From: Glebionis coronaria
Lineage: Eukaryota; Streptophyta; Magnoliopsida; Asterales; Asteraceae
NCBI GenBank assembly: GCA_025667525.1
Contig: CM046875.1
Location: 201,166,125 to 201,230,124, forward strand
DNA length: 64,000 bases
Reading direction: 5' to 3'
The translations under genes and the position numbers were made by a program. Below are positions 10,491-21,091 of this stretch, piece after piece. Under the pieces are notes generated by a model that saw only the letters and a program-made list of their open reading frames with translations, had not been told where the DNA came from and made no database searches. Every line of letters begins with the position of its first letter. Position 1 is the first letter of the stretch.

Positions 10491-11990
10491 TAATAATACA
10501 AGGTTTTTAGCCAAGTATAAAATAAATTTGTTCCAAGTCTTTTCGAATTCATTACAAGTTGAAAGTGCGACTCAATTGTTCTTGGTGGAAAGTAAAAAGG
10601 TTAGGTTATCTATTTTAATCTAAAAGTGAAATGCGCAAAATAATAACCGTAAGCTAAAAGCAATTATGAAAATTTCGTTGAGTACAATTAAAGCTTTAAA
10701 AAATTAAACTAAAAATCACTAGAAAAACACTTCATTCGGTAAAAACAGCTCATTCGGGAAAATAGCTGGTTTGGAATATTCAACTGGTTCAGGAAAAAGG
10801 GCTTCGTTCGGGAAAACTAACTGGATCGGGAAAATAAGCTTCGTTCGGAATAATTTGTTCGTTTGGTAAAAATATGATTGATTCGGGAAAATCACTGGTT
10901 CGGTAAAATTAATTGGTTCGGGAAAAAGGCTTGTTCGGTAAAAATGAATGCTCGTTCGGGAAATGTGGATTCGTTCGGAATAAAATGCTCGTTCGGAAAA
11001 AATACTAGTTCGGTAAAACTAATTGGTTCGGAATAATTTATTTGTTCGGTAAAATGATTGGTTCGGGGAAATTAGTTCCTTCGGGATAATTTGCTTTGTT
11101 CGGTAAAAACTAGGAAAACAGAAAGCAAAGAACACGGGAAATGAATGCACAAATTTAACCAAAACTATCCAAATAAAACCCAAAGATTAAACCAAACTAA
11201 CCACTAATCATCAACTAATGATAAACTATCCATCCAAATCAATAAAACTAACAATAAACACCAAAACAATCAAAACCCACTTGATTTTAGAAAACCAAAA
11301 TCAACCAAGAACAAAACTTAAAAGCTTAGAATCATAAAGAAAAGAAGAACAAGATTAAAGGAAGGATTATATTAAAGATTAGAATTCAAAAACATGAAAT
11401 TAAAGGGTAACTTACATGGAACTTAATGATGAAGGAAAGAAAAATGAAGGTGCCAAACACCCTAATGGTGTTCGCCTTAAAATTGAAAAATACAGAATAA
11501 AAAAATAAAGACTTGTTGCAAATATGTGAGGTTGGGTGCTATTTATAGGCCTTGTGATGAGTTGGTGAATGGGCTTTTCTCCATTCTTTTTGTCTTCTCG
11601 TCTCTTTAATAAAGTTGACGTTTTTGACTTCGATTCGTGATTTGTCGATGAATAAATTCAACTCGTATTTTAATTTCTTCATTTAATAGACTTGAGTTCT
11701 TCGACATATATAAATCTTCCGTCTTTGGTCCTTTTCTTCGATAAATCTTCAATTAGGCCCATTGACTTCAAATCTTTTGCACTCTTTGTCTTTTGACTTC
11801 GTCTTTTCTCGTTTTCTTCGATAAAAGCCCTTGATAGCCCATGTTTTCTTCCTTTTTCATCTTTTGGTCCTAAAACACAATAAAAACACAAACCACGCAT
11901 AATTCCGAATTTTACGACATAAAATACACGTTTTGGTCTTGTTATTATTGGAAATAAGTGGTAAAAGGATAAGTGTTTTCACACTTATTA
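10491..11990 (-). mobile_element. 3' LTR of - strand Athila, first tandem copy
   Basis: It is about 1500 bp, read on the - strand from TAATAAGTGTG to ...CTTGTATTATTA. The right end abuts the polypurine tract at 11991. It is partly similar to the nested Athila LTR, with blocks around the TATA box and the short 5' end. A TATA box (TATAAATA on the - strand) lies at 11540-11547. The usual TG start is TA here. Confidence 0.7.
10731..11115 (-). repeat. Degenerate TTCGGNAAAA tandem motif cluster inside the LTR
   Basis: On the + strand about 20 copies of (G)TTCGG(T/G/A)AAAA occur at irregular 15-25-bp spacing. The equivalent position in the second copy (about 40920-41300) and in the nested Athila LTRs holds a related CGGAA motif cluster. 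Confidence 0.75.
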
Positions 11991-13967
11991 AATCCCCTAC
12001 ACTTGACCATTGCAATGCCCTCATGCAATGCACTAATTTCAAAGCACATATTACATTTCTTATCATAAATAACCCACCTTGGCCTTTATTAAATTCTAAA
12101 CACTAAGGAAACTAAAAGAACAAAACAAGTAAAGAATTCAAAGACTTACATTGGGGTTTTAGGTTGTCATGAATGTTCATCATTCTCAAGTTTCACGTTC
12201 CCCATACCAAGCTTAAAAACAAGATCATTGTTATTATAAGTTAGCAAACTAACACGAATTCATGTGGCCCAATTATTTACTTAGACTCCCTTATTCCTAT
12301 GTGTATCTCTTATATTTTATTATTGTCTTAAATGATCACGAGGATGCATTGTTTGAATTATTTCGATAGTTATTTAGGCTGAAAATAAAGTGGGACGATT
12401 TAATCAATAGTTAGCTAAAGGACAAAATCTTTTAAAACTGCTTCTCGGGACCTCATAAAGTTCATATCTTGGGATAACTTGCTTCACGGTTTGAGACCTT
12501 TATCGGACCGATATTTGGTAGCGACTTCATACTTCAAATATTGAGAGACGTTCTTGAAATTATGGTCTTCTCTTCATAATAGGAATTTCTTCACTTGAAG
12601 TTTTCGAGAGATTCTTCATATTTGGACCACGACTTCTTCATTTTTCTCCAATCTTTATTTTGGACTTTGATATACAACGATCCACCTCCTTTTAGGACTT
12701 GGATCTATTTATCCTCATACCTTGTTAGTGCTTTTTGGATAGACTTCTCCATGATCTTTTGGGGAGTATTTTCTTTTCGTCATGTGTCTCGATCCTTCAT
12801 ATTGATTTTTGATAAATGATTCTTCACATCACTTGGGATCTTTAGCAACAAAATGTAGCCCTCCTGCCTTGTTAGGGCCTTTTCAGACTCGCCAATCTTC
12901 GCATCCCGCTTCAATAAGTTATGCCTTGGCTATGAACTCTAATTAATACCGATCAACTTTTAAACGATCTTGTGCTAGAAGCTAAGTAACTTTTCAAATC
13001 GTACAACCTTATAATCAACTCACATAAATTCACGAAATAATACCAAACTTATAATTGACTCTATCATCTCTCGTTCTCCACAATTTAAAATCTCAAGAAA
13101 TGAGACTCGTGGATGCTTAGCCAATTAAATAAAAGTTTTGGGTTTCCGAGTCATCTATAGGATCTTGAAAACTCTTAGACTTTTTCATGTTTGAATTCGC
13201 ATTTTAAAGTTCCCTTGATAAACGACTCTCTAGGATCAATTATAGGAACTTGCGAAAAGTTCTTGTTCTTAACCCGTGAGAGTTAAGACTTTCGCGTTTT
13301 AAAGTTCCCTATATAAAAGCCTAGCAAAACTTGACTTAAACACGTTAAGGATATTAGCTAGAGTAAACTTAGATAAGTAAACTCGGGTTGAGTCAAAATA
13401 TTCACGACTTTGAAAAATTTAAAACCACTTTATTAAAAATAAGAAAGAAAATAACGATAACAAAGGAAAATACTACTATACAACTAGGCCAAAATAGATT
13501 AAAAATTTTGAAAAATGTCGAAAAATTAAATTTTCTGGTTTAAATGAGGACAAATTCATGGAAAAGCCCACTTACTTCGATAGAAGTCCCCCCTACACTT
13601 AATATAAACATTGTCCTCAATGTTTAAGCATGTGGGAGTAAACTCCCCTACACTTAGGACATTGTGCACATTGTTTAAATCTTGCTAAGGAAAGGACAAC
13701 TAGAGTGATTTCAATGTGAACATATAAGATATGAAATATTGAATAACGATAGTTTGAGATAGAACCAGGAAGACGGGTACACGGGATCATGGTTCGTCAA
13801 AGGATCTTTGAAGCTTTAATCCCTGCACATCATAAGGAACAAGACAACAAACACATACGGGGCTCCCCTACACTTATTATGAAAACGGTAAAGGATAGAT
13901 CGCGGGTTGCCTCCCGAGAAGCGCTTGTTTTTGTTAACCGAGTGACGAGCCTGACTCGACCCAGAAC
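11991..13967 (-). mobile_element. Athila post-pol non-coding region, first tandem copy
   Basis: It lies between the polypurine tract (11991-12004, AAGTGTAGGGG on the - strand) and the pol stop codon. Three further AAGTGTAGGGG-like motifs lie at about 13586-13602, 13642-13655 and 13862-13876, at the same spacing as in the other copies. No env-like frame is seen; short frames such as 12595-12819 on the other strand are not supported. Confidence 0.7.
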
Positions 13968-14158
13968 TTAATTCAAGGGAAACGTGGTGAGGGATTGAAT
14001 CATCTCATGAGAGATGTCCTCACCAAAGTACAACTTCACGCGCTGGCCATTCACCTTAAAATTGGGCCCATTTGGCTGAGAAAGCTTAATGGTGCCATAT
14101 GGGAAGACTTTGGCGACGGTGAATGGACCAGACCAGCGGCTCTTCAGCTTTCCCGAGA
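13968..14158 (-). pseudogene. Athila pol C-terminal fragment, truncated by the tandem-duplication junction
   Basis: Read on the - strand it encodes the last ~60 residues after the integrase core (RWSGPFTV...[12 protein letters not shown]...) and ends in TAA at 13968-13970. It matches the C-terminus of the longer copy at 44203-44392. Everything upstream in the gene is missing because the second tandem copy starts at 14158. Confidence 0.8.
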
Positions 14159-15430
14159 TAAATACCTTACAGTTGTGTTTAAAAGGTATATAATTTACGT
14201 ATCAAGTACAACCTCATTAATTTGAGGGGGAGCTTGTGTAAATCATGAAGATAATTGGATTTGCATTTTTCTTCCCAAATATTCTTAAAGTTTCATTAAA
14301 TCAATTGATATTAAAAACATCGATTATGTTAATATTTTTAATATGGGGGAGAAAATGTGATTTAATATTGAGATCATTTAATTCAATGGAATAACTTAAT
14401 GTGTTGGCTCATTCCTACATATGTGAAATGTTTTTGAATATCGTGGCATATGTTAAGGGGGATCAAAATGGATTTGTACATCAAAGTGGATTTCATGGTG
14501 ACGTATACTTACCCACAACATCTTAATTCACGACGGTGACGATTGTGGTGACATAAGGATGGTAGGATAGGTTAAAGTCCAATGATTCTTCTAGAACCGG
14601 AGGAATGTGCCCAAGGACGTTCCATAGCTAGAAATAGTAGTCCTTGGGAAAGATGGAGAAAGATTGTGAATGTAGCTGAATGCCGGCCAAGTACTTAAGT
14701 TAGCACTGGAACAATCAGAACAAGGTGCTAGTTATGACGTATTGGTAAGCATTGGAGGGGTTGAAGAATGAAAAAGAATTGTAAAGACAAAGGGTGAAAA
14801 GAAAACAACCATCCTTACAACCTTAGACAGAAACCGGGTCAACTCATATGTTATTGAAGATAGATGTCAAGGACCCAGTGATGCAATGCACAACCCATCC
14901 CAGCTAACTCAGATATCTCTCAAAAGATATTTGTTTTAATCACACGGAGACAACGCATTATCTATCGATTTATTCACTCTGAATATATTTATATTAAAAA
15001 GGTGGCACTCCTCTCCAGCCTCCAATCACTAAAAATACAAAATGCACGATCGAGTCTAGAGCCATTTGAGATCATCAAATATCTCATTAGGACACACTTC
15101 TATATTTCCTTGCTTCTTCACACACTATGGAAAGTAAGAAACATATTAAGAGTCCTATGCAAAATCTTCATGATCTTGCCTGAACATCCGAGTAATACAG
15201 AAGTATTTATAATGAAGATGGAAATCCTTCTTGTGTGAACATCAAAAAGCTCATGGTAGGTGACTTGTGCGATTCTTTATGAATCAAACTTGTGATAACT
15301 GGAAAGCAACAGTGGTTTAATTCTTAAGTGAATCTAAACACGTTCCAGACCTCTACGTAATATCTTAGTGATCTTGCCAGAACACTCAGAGTGGCATTGT
15401 TAAGTGTTTACAGTGATGAGTGGAAATCCT

Positions 15431-16053
15431 TCTAGTGTTAACATCAAACAACACTTAGTAGGTAAGATTCAATATGAATCAAGCTCGTGACAACTGGAAA
15501 GCAACTATCGTGCGATTCTTTAATGAGTCAAACTTGTTCTAGGAATAGGAATTGACGGCTTTAATCATGCGGATAATTTTATCCAAATGATTCACTCTTT
15601 ATATTTGCAGTCAGCTTTGGACGGTCGAGTTAAGAGAACGGGTTTACCCGCGAAATCTTGTAAAGGAGGTTCTTAATTGAAACTACCTGCCACAAGTACG
15701 ATATTTAATATCGTCCAACGGTCTTCACCGACCGGAGCTAAAATGCTACCTAATTAGGTTGAAATGTTTAAAGCCATTTCAATAGTGTCTATGTTTTTGT
15801 TGCTAATTGTCTTATGCAGCGTAACAAGACGGTGACATTTCGGTGTCCGAGAAGAAATCGTCCCCGCATGCTTATACTTTCTACACTTAATACTTCAACA
15901 AATTTAAGAAAGCCTAAAAGTCAAGTCTTCCGCTGTATCAAACTCTGAAGCTTTTTCCAAAGAAAGTCTCGGTCACATCATTGTTAGCATAGATCACGAG
16001 CTATAGACTATTTAGGAATTTGTAACTTGGAGTGACCTCCCTTAGGGGGAGAT
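15431..16053 (+). repeat. Left palindrome arm, second tandem copy
   Basis: It equals 8391-9249, with an internal deletion of about 225 bp that removes the first PPT and LTR-start duplicate. The deletion joins at a short T-run near 15953. Confidence 0.75.
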
Positions 16054-16391
16054 TGTTGGAAATAAATTTTTACGTATTTAGGAAGTGTAGGTCCACATTT
16101 TCTTATGATTGTACAAGTGTTTGATTGATCTAAATAGTGGGAGAGAGATGAAGAACTAGAGAGAGAAAGTTAGAGAGAGAAAGGAGATGATTAGAGAAAG
16201 AAAGACTTATTAAGTGAAATGTGAAATGAGAACTAATGAACAACCCTCCTAACATGCTAGGAGGGTGTATATATAGCCCACCCTACATGTGGGATTGATG
16301 GGCTATATTGTTTACATATTGGATCACGAGCCCAATCTACGTATAAATGGTTGGAGTGACCGATCCTTTCTAAATACGTAAAAACGTATTT
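16054..16391 (+). mobile_element. Copia LTR, second copy, left part
   Basis: It begins TGTTGGAAATA and is cut near its right end by the Tekay-like LTR. The remaining bases (AATATTTCCAACA) lie at 39781-39793. The left flank ends TATTT and the right flank starts AATATTT, so a 5-bp target duplication is visible but offset by two extra A. Confidence 0.75.
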
Positions 16392-17490
16392 TGTAACACC
16401 CCCAAATTTATACAACTCAGTTCAGCGGAAGACTAGTTGGTGTTACGGGTTAGCACATTACTCACATCATAGACAACGCATAAAAATCGCGTCGTTTAAT
16501 AATAAATCATTTCCATTCATAAACATCAAAGTTACATAGGTCCCAAGTCATTACATTTCATACAAAGTTTTACAAAGTGTTTGAATGGAAAATATTGTTT
16601 AAGTGCGGGCCATGAATTCTTGTTGTCTTCCCGAGAATTACCTTCAAGTACCTGAGATAAAACATGTTAAAAGAAAAGGGTCAGCGATAACGCCGAGTGA
16701 ATTCATAGAGTTTAATAAATTCCATCAATATAATATCAGTATAAAAGTATTACTGAAAATCGTTTTGTACAAATCGTTTTGATAGGCCATGAAATAGCCA
16801 AAATCATTTTATACAAATCCTTATCGAAAATCATAATATAGGCATTTGCCTTAAAAATCATTATACGAGCCAATGTCGTAATAAAACATCATACAATACG
16901 TCTTATGACGTTGTATAAAATCAAATAAAAACCGTTATATGAATATGGTTATGAAAACCAAAATACAATCATAATATCAATAGTATGACCCTGTATTGCT
17001 AGTCAGACAATACATCGTAATTCGAAGCGTCTATTAGTATTTCGTTAATTCGGATTATTATAAGCCGCATGACATTGTTACCTTACTAAACCAAAACGGG
17101 TAGCTAACCCGATACCAATTTTGCCCATCTAAAGTAGCGTGTCGTCACAAAGGTCACGCTATTGGAAATCTTCTCATACATAAATTCGCTTACCAATCAA
17201 TGTGGCACGACGGGGATCAACCGTCAAGGCGCGAACTGGGGTGATCGTCCCCAAATAGTACTATTAAATGCATAAGCGTCTACCAACTCCCGGTAGTTCA
17301 CAATTCATGCTAATGGGACTTTTAGTGACATAACCTAACTTTAATAATCCATTTAATTTCATCTATCGGGTCCATTAATCATTTATCGGGTCATACAATC
17401 GGGTCATTCAATCATTCGGGTCCAAAATCAATAAACAAACAATCGGGACAAATGGTGTCCAAACTTTTATAAAAACTAACATGTTATCTC
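16392..17490 (-). mobile_element. Tekay-like 3' LTR, outer part
   Basis: It matches 36326 to about 37424 almost base for base. It is cut at 17490 by the nested Athila; the sequence resumes after the target duplication at 28632. No coding content. Confidence 0.85.
17486..17490. other. Target-site duplication ATCTC (left)
   Basis: ATCTC precedes the nested Athila and is repeated at 28627-28631. The uninterrupted LTR at about 37421 has a single ATCTC in the same context (ATGTTATCTCCCTCG). Confidence 0.9.
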
Positions 17491-19169
17491 TAATAACTGA
17501 CTTTTAGTTGGTTCATAAATGGTTTTTGCTTGCAAGATCTTTCTTTGCGTTGCTCGTACCCAATTGATATATATCGTTGTTTCGTTCTCGGTATCTTCTC
17601 GAATCGATCACGGTCAATAGTGGAATCGTTGTTATTGGTGACTAAAAAGGGGGAGCTTTGGTCTAAATCTACTAGACTGATAAAGACAAGTAATAAAATT
17701 ACTCTAGAAACTAGAAATGAAAATAAATCCAGACTTTAAATGAAACAGGAGAAAATACCTTATGAAAGATAAAACTGGAACTCTCTTATTCGGAATGTTT
17801 AGGGTTATGCGGAATGTACTGCTCCATTCGGAATGTTTCCTTTACTCGGAATAATTACTGCCATGCGGAACAAAAGTCTTATGCGGAAAAATCTTCTTAC
17901 TCGGAATAATCCTTCTTATGCGGAAAGATGCCCTATTCGGAAAATAGGGTTCTATGCGGAATAATGAGGCTATTCGGAATATGGAATATTCCGAATAGAG
18001 GGAATGAAATCAGACTATGCGGAAAGGAGGGCAATTCGGAAAATATCTCTTATGCGGAATATTCGAAGAAAAAGCCTTATGCGGAAAAACTGTGAAAATC
18101 CTATTCGGAATAGTGCTGCTATGCGGAAAAAGAATCCTTACTCGGAATAACTGGTATTCCGAATAACAATGAAAATCTACAATCACTCGGAATAACTGAA
18201 ATATTCCGAATAGCCAAGAAAATAACCTCTATTCTGAATAAACGAAATATTCCGAATTGTCACAATCCCAGATTCCCTATTCGGAATCTGGGCGAGATCA
18301 GAAGGTGTAGCGAAGAACAGGGGAGTTAACAGAACACGAAATCAAGGCCAAAAATCACTAAGTTTTTGATCCAAACTTTAACCAATTTTACCACTAATCT
18401 TTTACTCAAAGAAAACTTGAATCCAAACAACAAAAATCACAAAACCCACTTACTTTTGACAATCAAACCCAACGAATGAAATTTAAGAACTAAGAATCAA
18501 AAAGGTATGAAGAACAAGATGATGGAAAGATTAAAAGATGATTTGTATTAATGCATTAAGATTCAACAAAACAAGAAAAGATTAACTTACAAGATTGAAA
18601 GATAAATCAAACAAAGATTAAAACCACTCCTTAAGGGAGATGGTTCCTAAAAACTAGGAAGAAGAATAACTGAAAAGGAAGATGAGAGAGAGTTCGAATG
18701 TGTGAGTGGGAGGAGTATTTATAGGCTTCTCCCTTGGTTGGTGAGTGGGCTTTCTTCCCTTCTTTTTGTCTTCTCGTCTTTTCAGAAAAGTTGACGTTTT
18801 CGATTCTGATTCGGGATTTGTCGTCGATTAAATTCAACTCGTCTTTTAATTTCTTCGTTAAATAGACTTGAGTTTCTTCGACATGTGTAAATCTTCCGTC
18901 TTTGGTCCTTTTCTTCGATAAATCTTCAAATAGGCCCATTGACTTCAAATCTTTTGCATCTCTTGGACAATAGACTTCGTCTTCAATCTTTTTCCTTTAT
19001 AAAACCCGTGCAATCCCATGTTTTCTCCAATATTTATCCGGTTGGCTCTGAAAACATAACAAATACACAAACCACGCATAATTCCAAACAAATGACATTA
19101 AATACGCGTTTTGGTCTTGTTTTAGCAAGAAATAAGTGGTAGAAAAGATGGGTGTTTACACACCTATCA
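17491..19169 (-). mobile_element. Nested Athila 3' LTR (1679 bp)
   Basis: Read on the - strand it runs from TGATAGGTGTG to ...GTCAGTTATTA, so the ends are TG...TA rather than TG...CA. A TATA box lies at 18714-18723. A CGGAA motif cluster fills 17783-18298. A 105-codon frame at 18631-18948 recurs in the other LTR but overlaps the TATA box and resembles no known protein. Confidence 0.9.
17783..18298 (-). repeat. CGGAA motif cluster in the 3' LTR
   Basis: On the + strand about 20 copies of TATTCGGAA, TATGCGGAA or ACTCGGAA plus about six inverted ATTCCGAATA occur, spaced mostly 15-30 bp. It lies downstream of the TATA box in LTR orientation, so it should be transcribed. Confidence 0.8.
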
Positions 19170-19183
19170 AATCCCCTACACTT
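19170..19183 (-). other. Polypurine tract of the nested Athila
   Basis: On the - strand AAGTGTAGGGGATT directly precedes the LTR start TGATAGG. Confidence 0.85.
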
Positions 19184-21091
19184 AACCATTTCCATGCCCT
19201 CATGCAATGCTTAGTGATAAAGCAACATTACACTTTTCTCATAATTAATTAACCTTGGCCTTATTCAAATACTACTAAACAAAAATTAAAGCACTAAGAG
19301 AAATTTAAAGTTAACAAAAGGATAGAACATAGCTAGGTGGGAATAATTCGTAAAGAGATCGAGGACTTACATTAGGGCTTTGGTGCTGCGAAGATTTATC
19401 ACCCTCAAGTTTCACGTTCCCCAAACTAAGCTTAAAAACGAGATCATTGTTATTATAAGTTAGCAATTCAAACATTTACACACATGGCTTAATTAAATGC
19501 TTAAACTCCCTTATTCCTAGGTGTATCTCTTATATTTTATTTTTGTCTTAGAATGATCATGAAGATGCATTTTTGGACTTATTTCGATAGTTTATTTAGG
19601 CTGAAAGCAAAGTAGGACGATTTGATCAATAGTTAGCTAAAGGACAAAATCTCTTAAAACTGCTTCTCGGGATATCAGAAAGTTCATATCTTGGCATAAC
19701 TTGGTTCACGATTTGAGACCTTTCTCGGGCCGATATTTGGCATGTACTTCATACTTCATATCTTCGAGAGACGTTCTTGAGATAATGGTCTTCTCATCAT
19801 AATAGAGTTTCTTCACTTTGGAGACTTTTGAGGGGTACTCCAACTTTGTTGACCACGACTTCATGATTATTTCTTCAATCTCTAATTGGGATTTTGAGAT
19901 ACAACGATCCGCCTCCTTTTCGGACTTGGATCTATTTATCCTCATACCTTGTTAGGGTCTTTTTGGATAGACTTCTCCATCATCTTTGTGGGAGTTGATT
20001 GCTTTTCGTCGTGAGTCTTGATCCTTCATATTGATTTTGGGAATAATGCTTTTCACATCACTTTTGGATCTTCAGCAATAAAATTGAATCCTCATGCCTT
20101 GTTAGGGCCTTTTCGGACTCGCCAATCTTCGCGCCCTGCTTCATAAGTTATGCCTTGGCTATGAACTCTCGTCATTACCGAGCAACTTTTAAACGATCTT
20201 GGGCTAGAAGCTAAGTAACCTTTCAAATCGTACGACCTTACTTATTGCAGATAAATTATTAGCAAGTGATGGGAGAATAGGCAAATAATTACACCAAGTG
20301 AGCTTGTGCAAGAATACCGACTTATAATTGACTCTATCATTTCTCGTCCTCCACAATTTAAAGCCTTAAGTAATGAGACTCGTGGACACTTAGCCTAATA
20401 AACCAATTAAGGTCTACATGGTTAAGGATACTAGCTAGAATAAACTAGAATAAGTCTATTCGGGTTGAGTCAAAAGAAACGCAACGGGCCTAATATGTCA
20501 AAGATTTCAAAACTAGCTACACCATTTTATTAATATCTTTGACTTTATTGCGGGGTATATACATATGAAAGTAACGATAAAAATTTAAAAATTACGACAA
20601 AATGGCCAAAGTTGATTAAAAATTTGAAAAATGTTGAAAAGTATGATTTTCCGGTTAAATGAAGGCATTTTCATGGAAAAGTCCACTTAAAACTTCGATA
20701 GAAGTCCCCCCTACACTTAAGATAAACATTGTCCTCAATGTTTAAGCATGTGGGAAGGGTCTCCCCTACACTTATGACATTGTGCACGTTGGTTAACTCA
20801 AGTTAAGGAAAAGACGACTAAAGTGATCAATTTCAAATGTGAGTATGAAGAAAATTGAATCACGATAGTTGAGAGATAGAACCAGATTTTGGATAACATG
20901 GGATCACGGTTCTTCAAAGATTCCAAGAGTGCAATAATCCCTGTAATCACATCACCATCCAAAAACAAGCAACCTATATAGCTCCCCCTACACTTATGAT
21001 GAAAAACGGGAAAGGGGGATAGATACTCGGGTTGCCTCCCGAGGAGCGCTTGTTTTTGTTTACCGAGTCGCGAGCCTGACTCGGTCCCGAA
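19184..21091 (-). mobile_element. Nested Athila post-pol non-coding region (~1.9 kb)
   Basis: It has the same order of blocks as 12005-13967 and 42190-44202. PPT-like AAGTGTAGGGG words lie at 20705-20720, 20761-20773 and 20981-20996. A 79-codon frame at 19706-19945 is the only notable one and is not conserved in the sister copies. No env-like product is seen. Confidence 0.75.

Larger units (their letters stand above)
7117..14157. repeat. Tandem duplication, first copy (7040-bp period)
   Basis: The sequence from 7117 restarts at 14157 with an offset of exactly 7040. The junction joins Athila pol sequence (...TTTCCCGAGA, 14149-14158) to copia-derived ATAAATACC (7118 on), with a shared GA at the breakpoint. 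The first 1.3 kb of the two copies is identical by eye; the rest differs by roughly 2-3% plus small deletions. The unit holds the copia 3' end, copia LTR, inverted copia arm, Athila LTR, post-pol region and the last pol codons. Confidence 0.85.

Noticed and set aside
18631..18948. 105-codon - strand frame, repeated at 28088-28405
   Set aside because: It lies across the LTR TATA box and is identical only because the two LTRs are near-identical; the older LTRs keep only a shorter related frame. No recognisable domain.
19706..19945. 79-codon charged frame in the nested Athila post-pol region, considered as an env-like or accessory gene
   Set aside because: Not open in the sister copies, no signal peptide or membrane segment, low-complexity Lys/Glu content.
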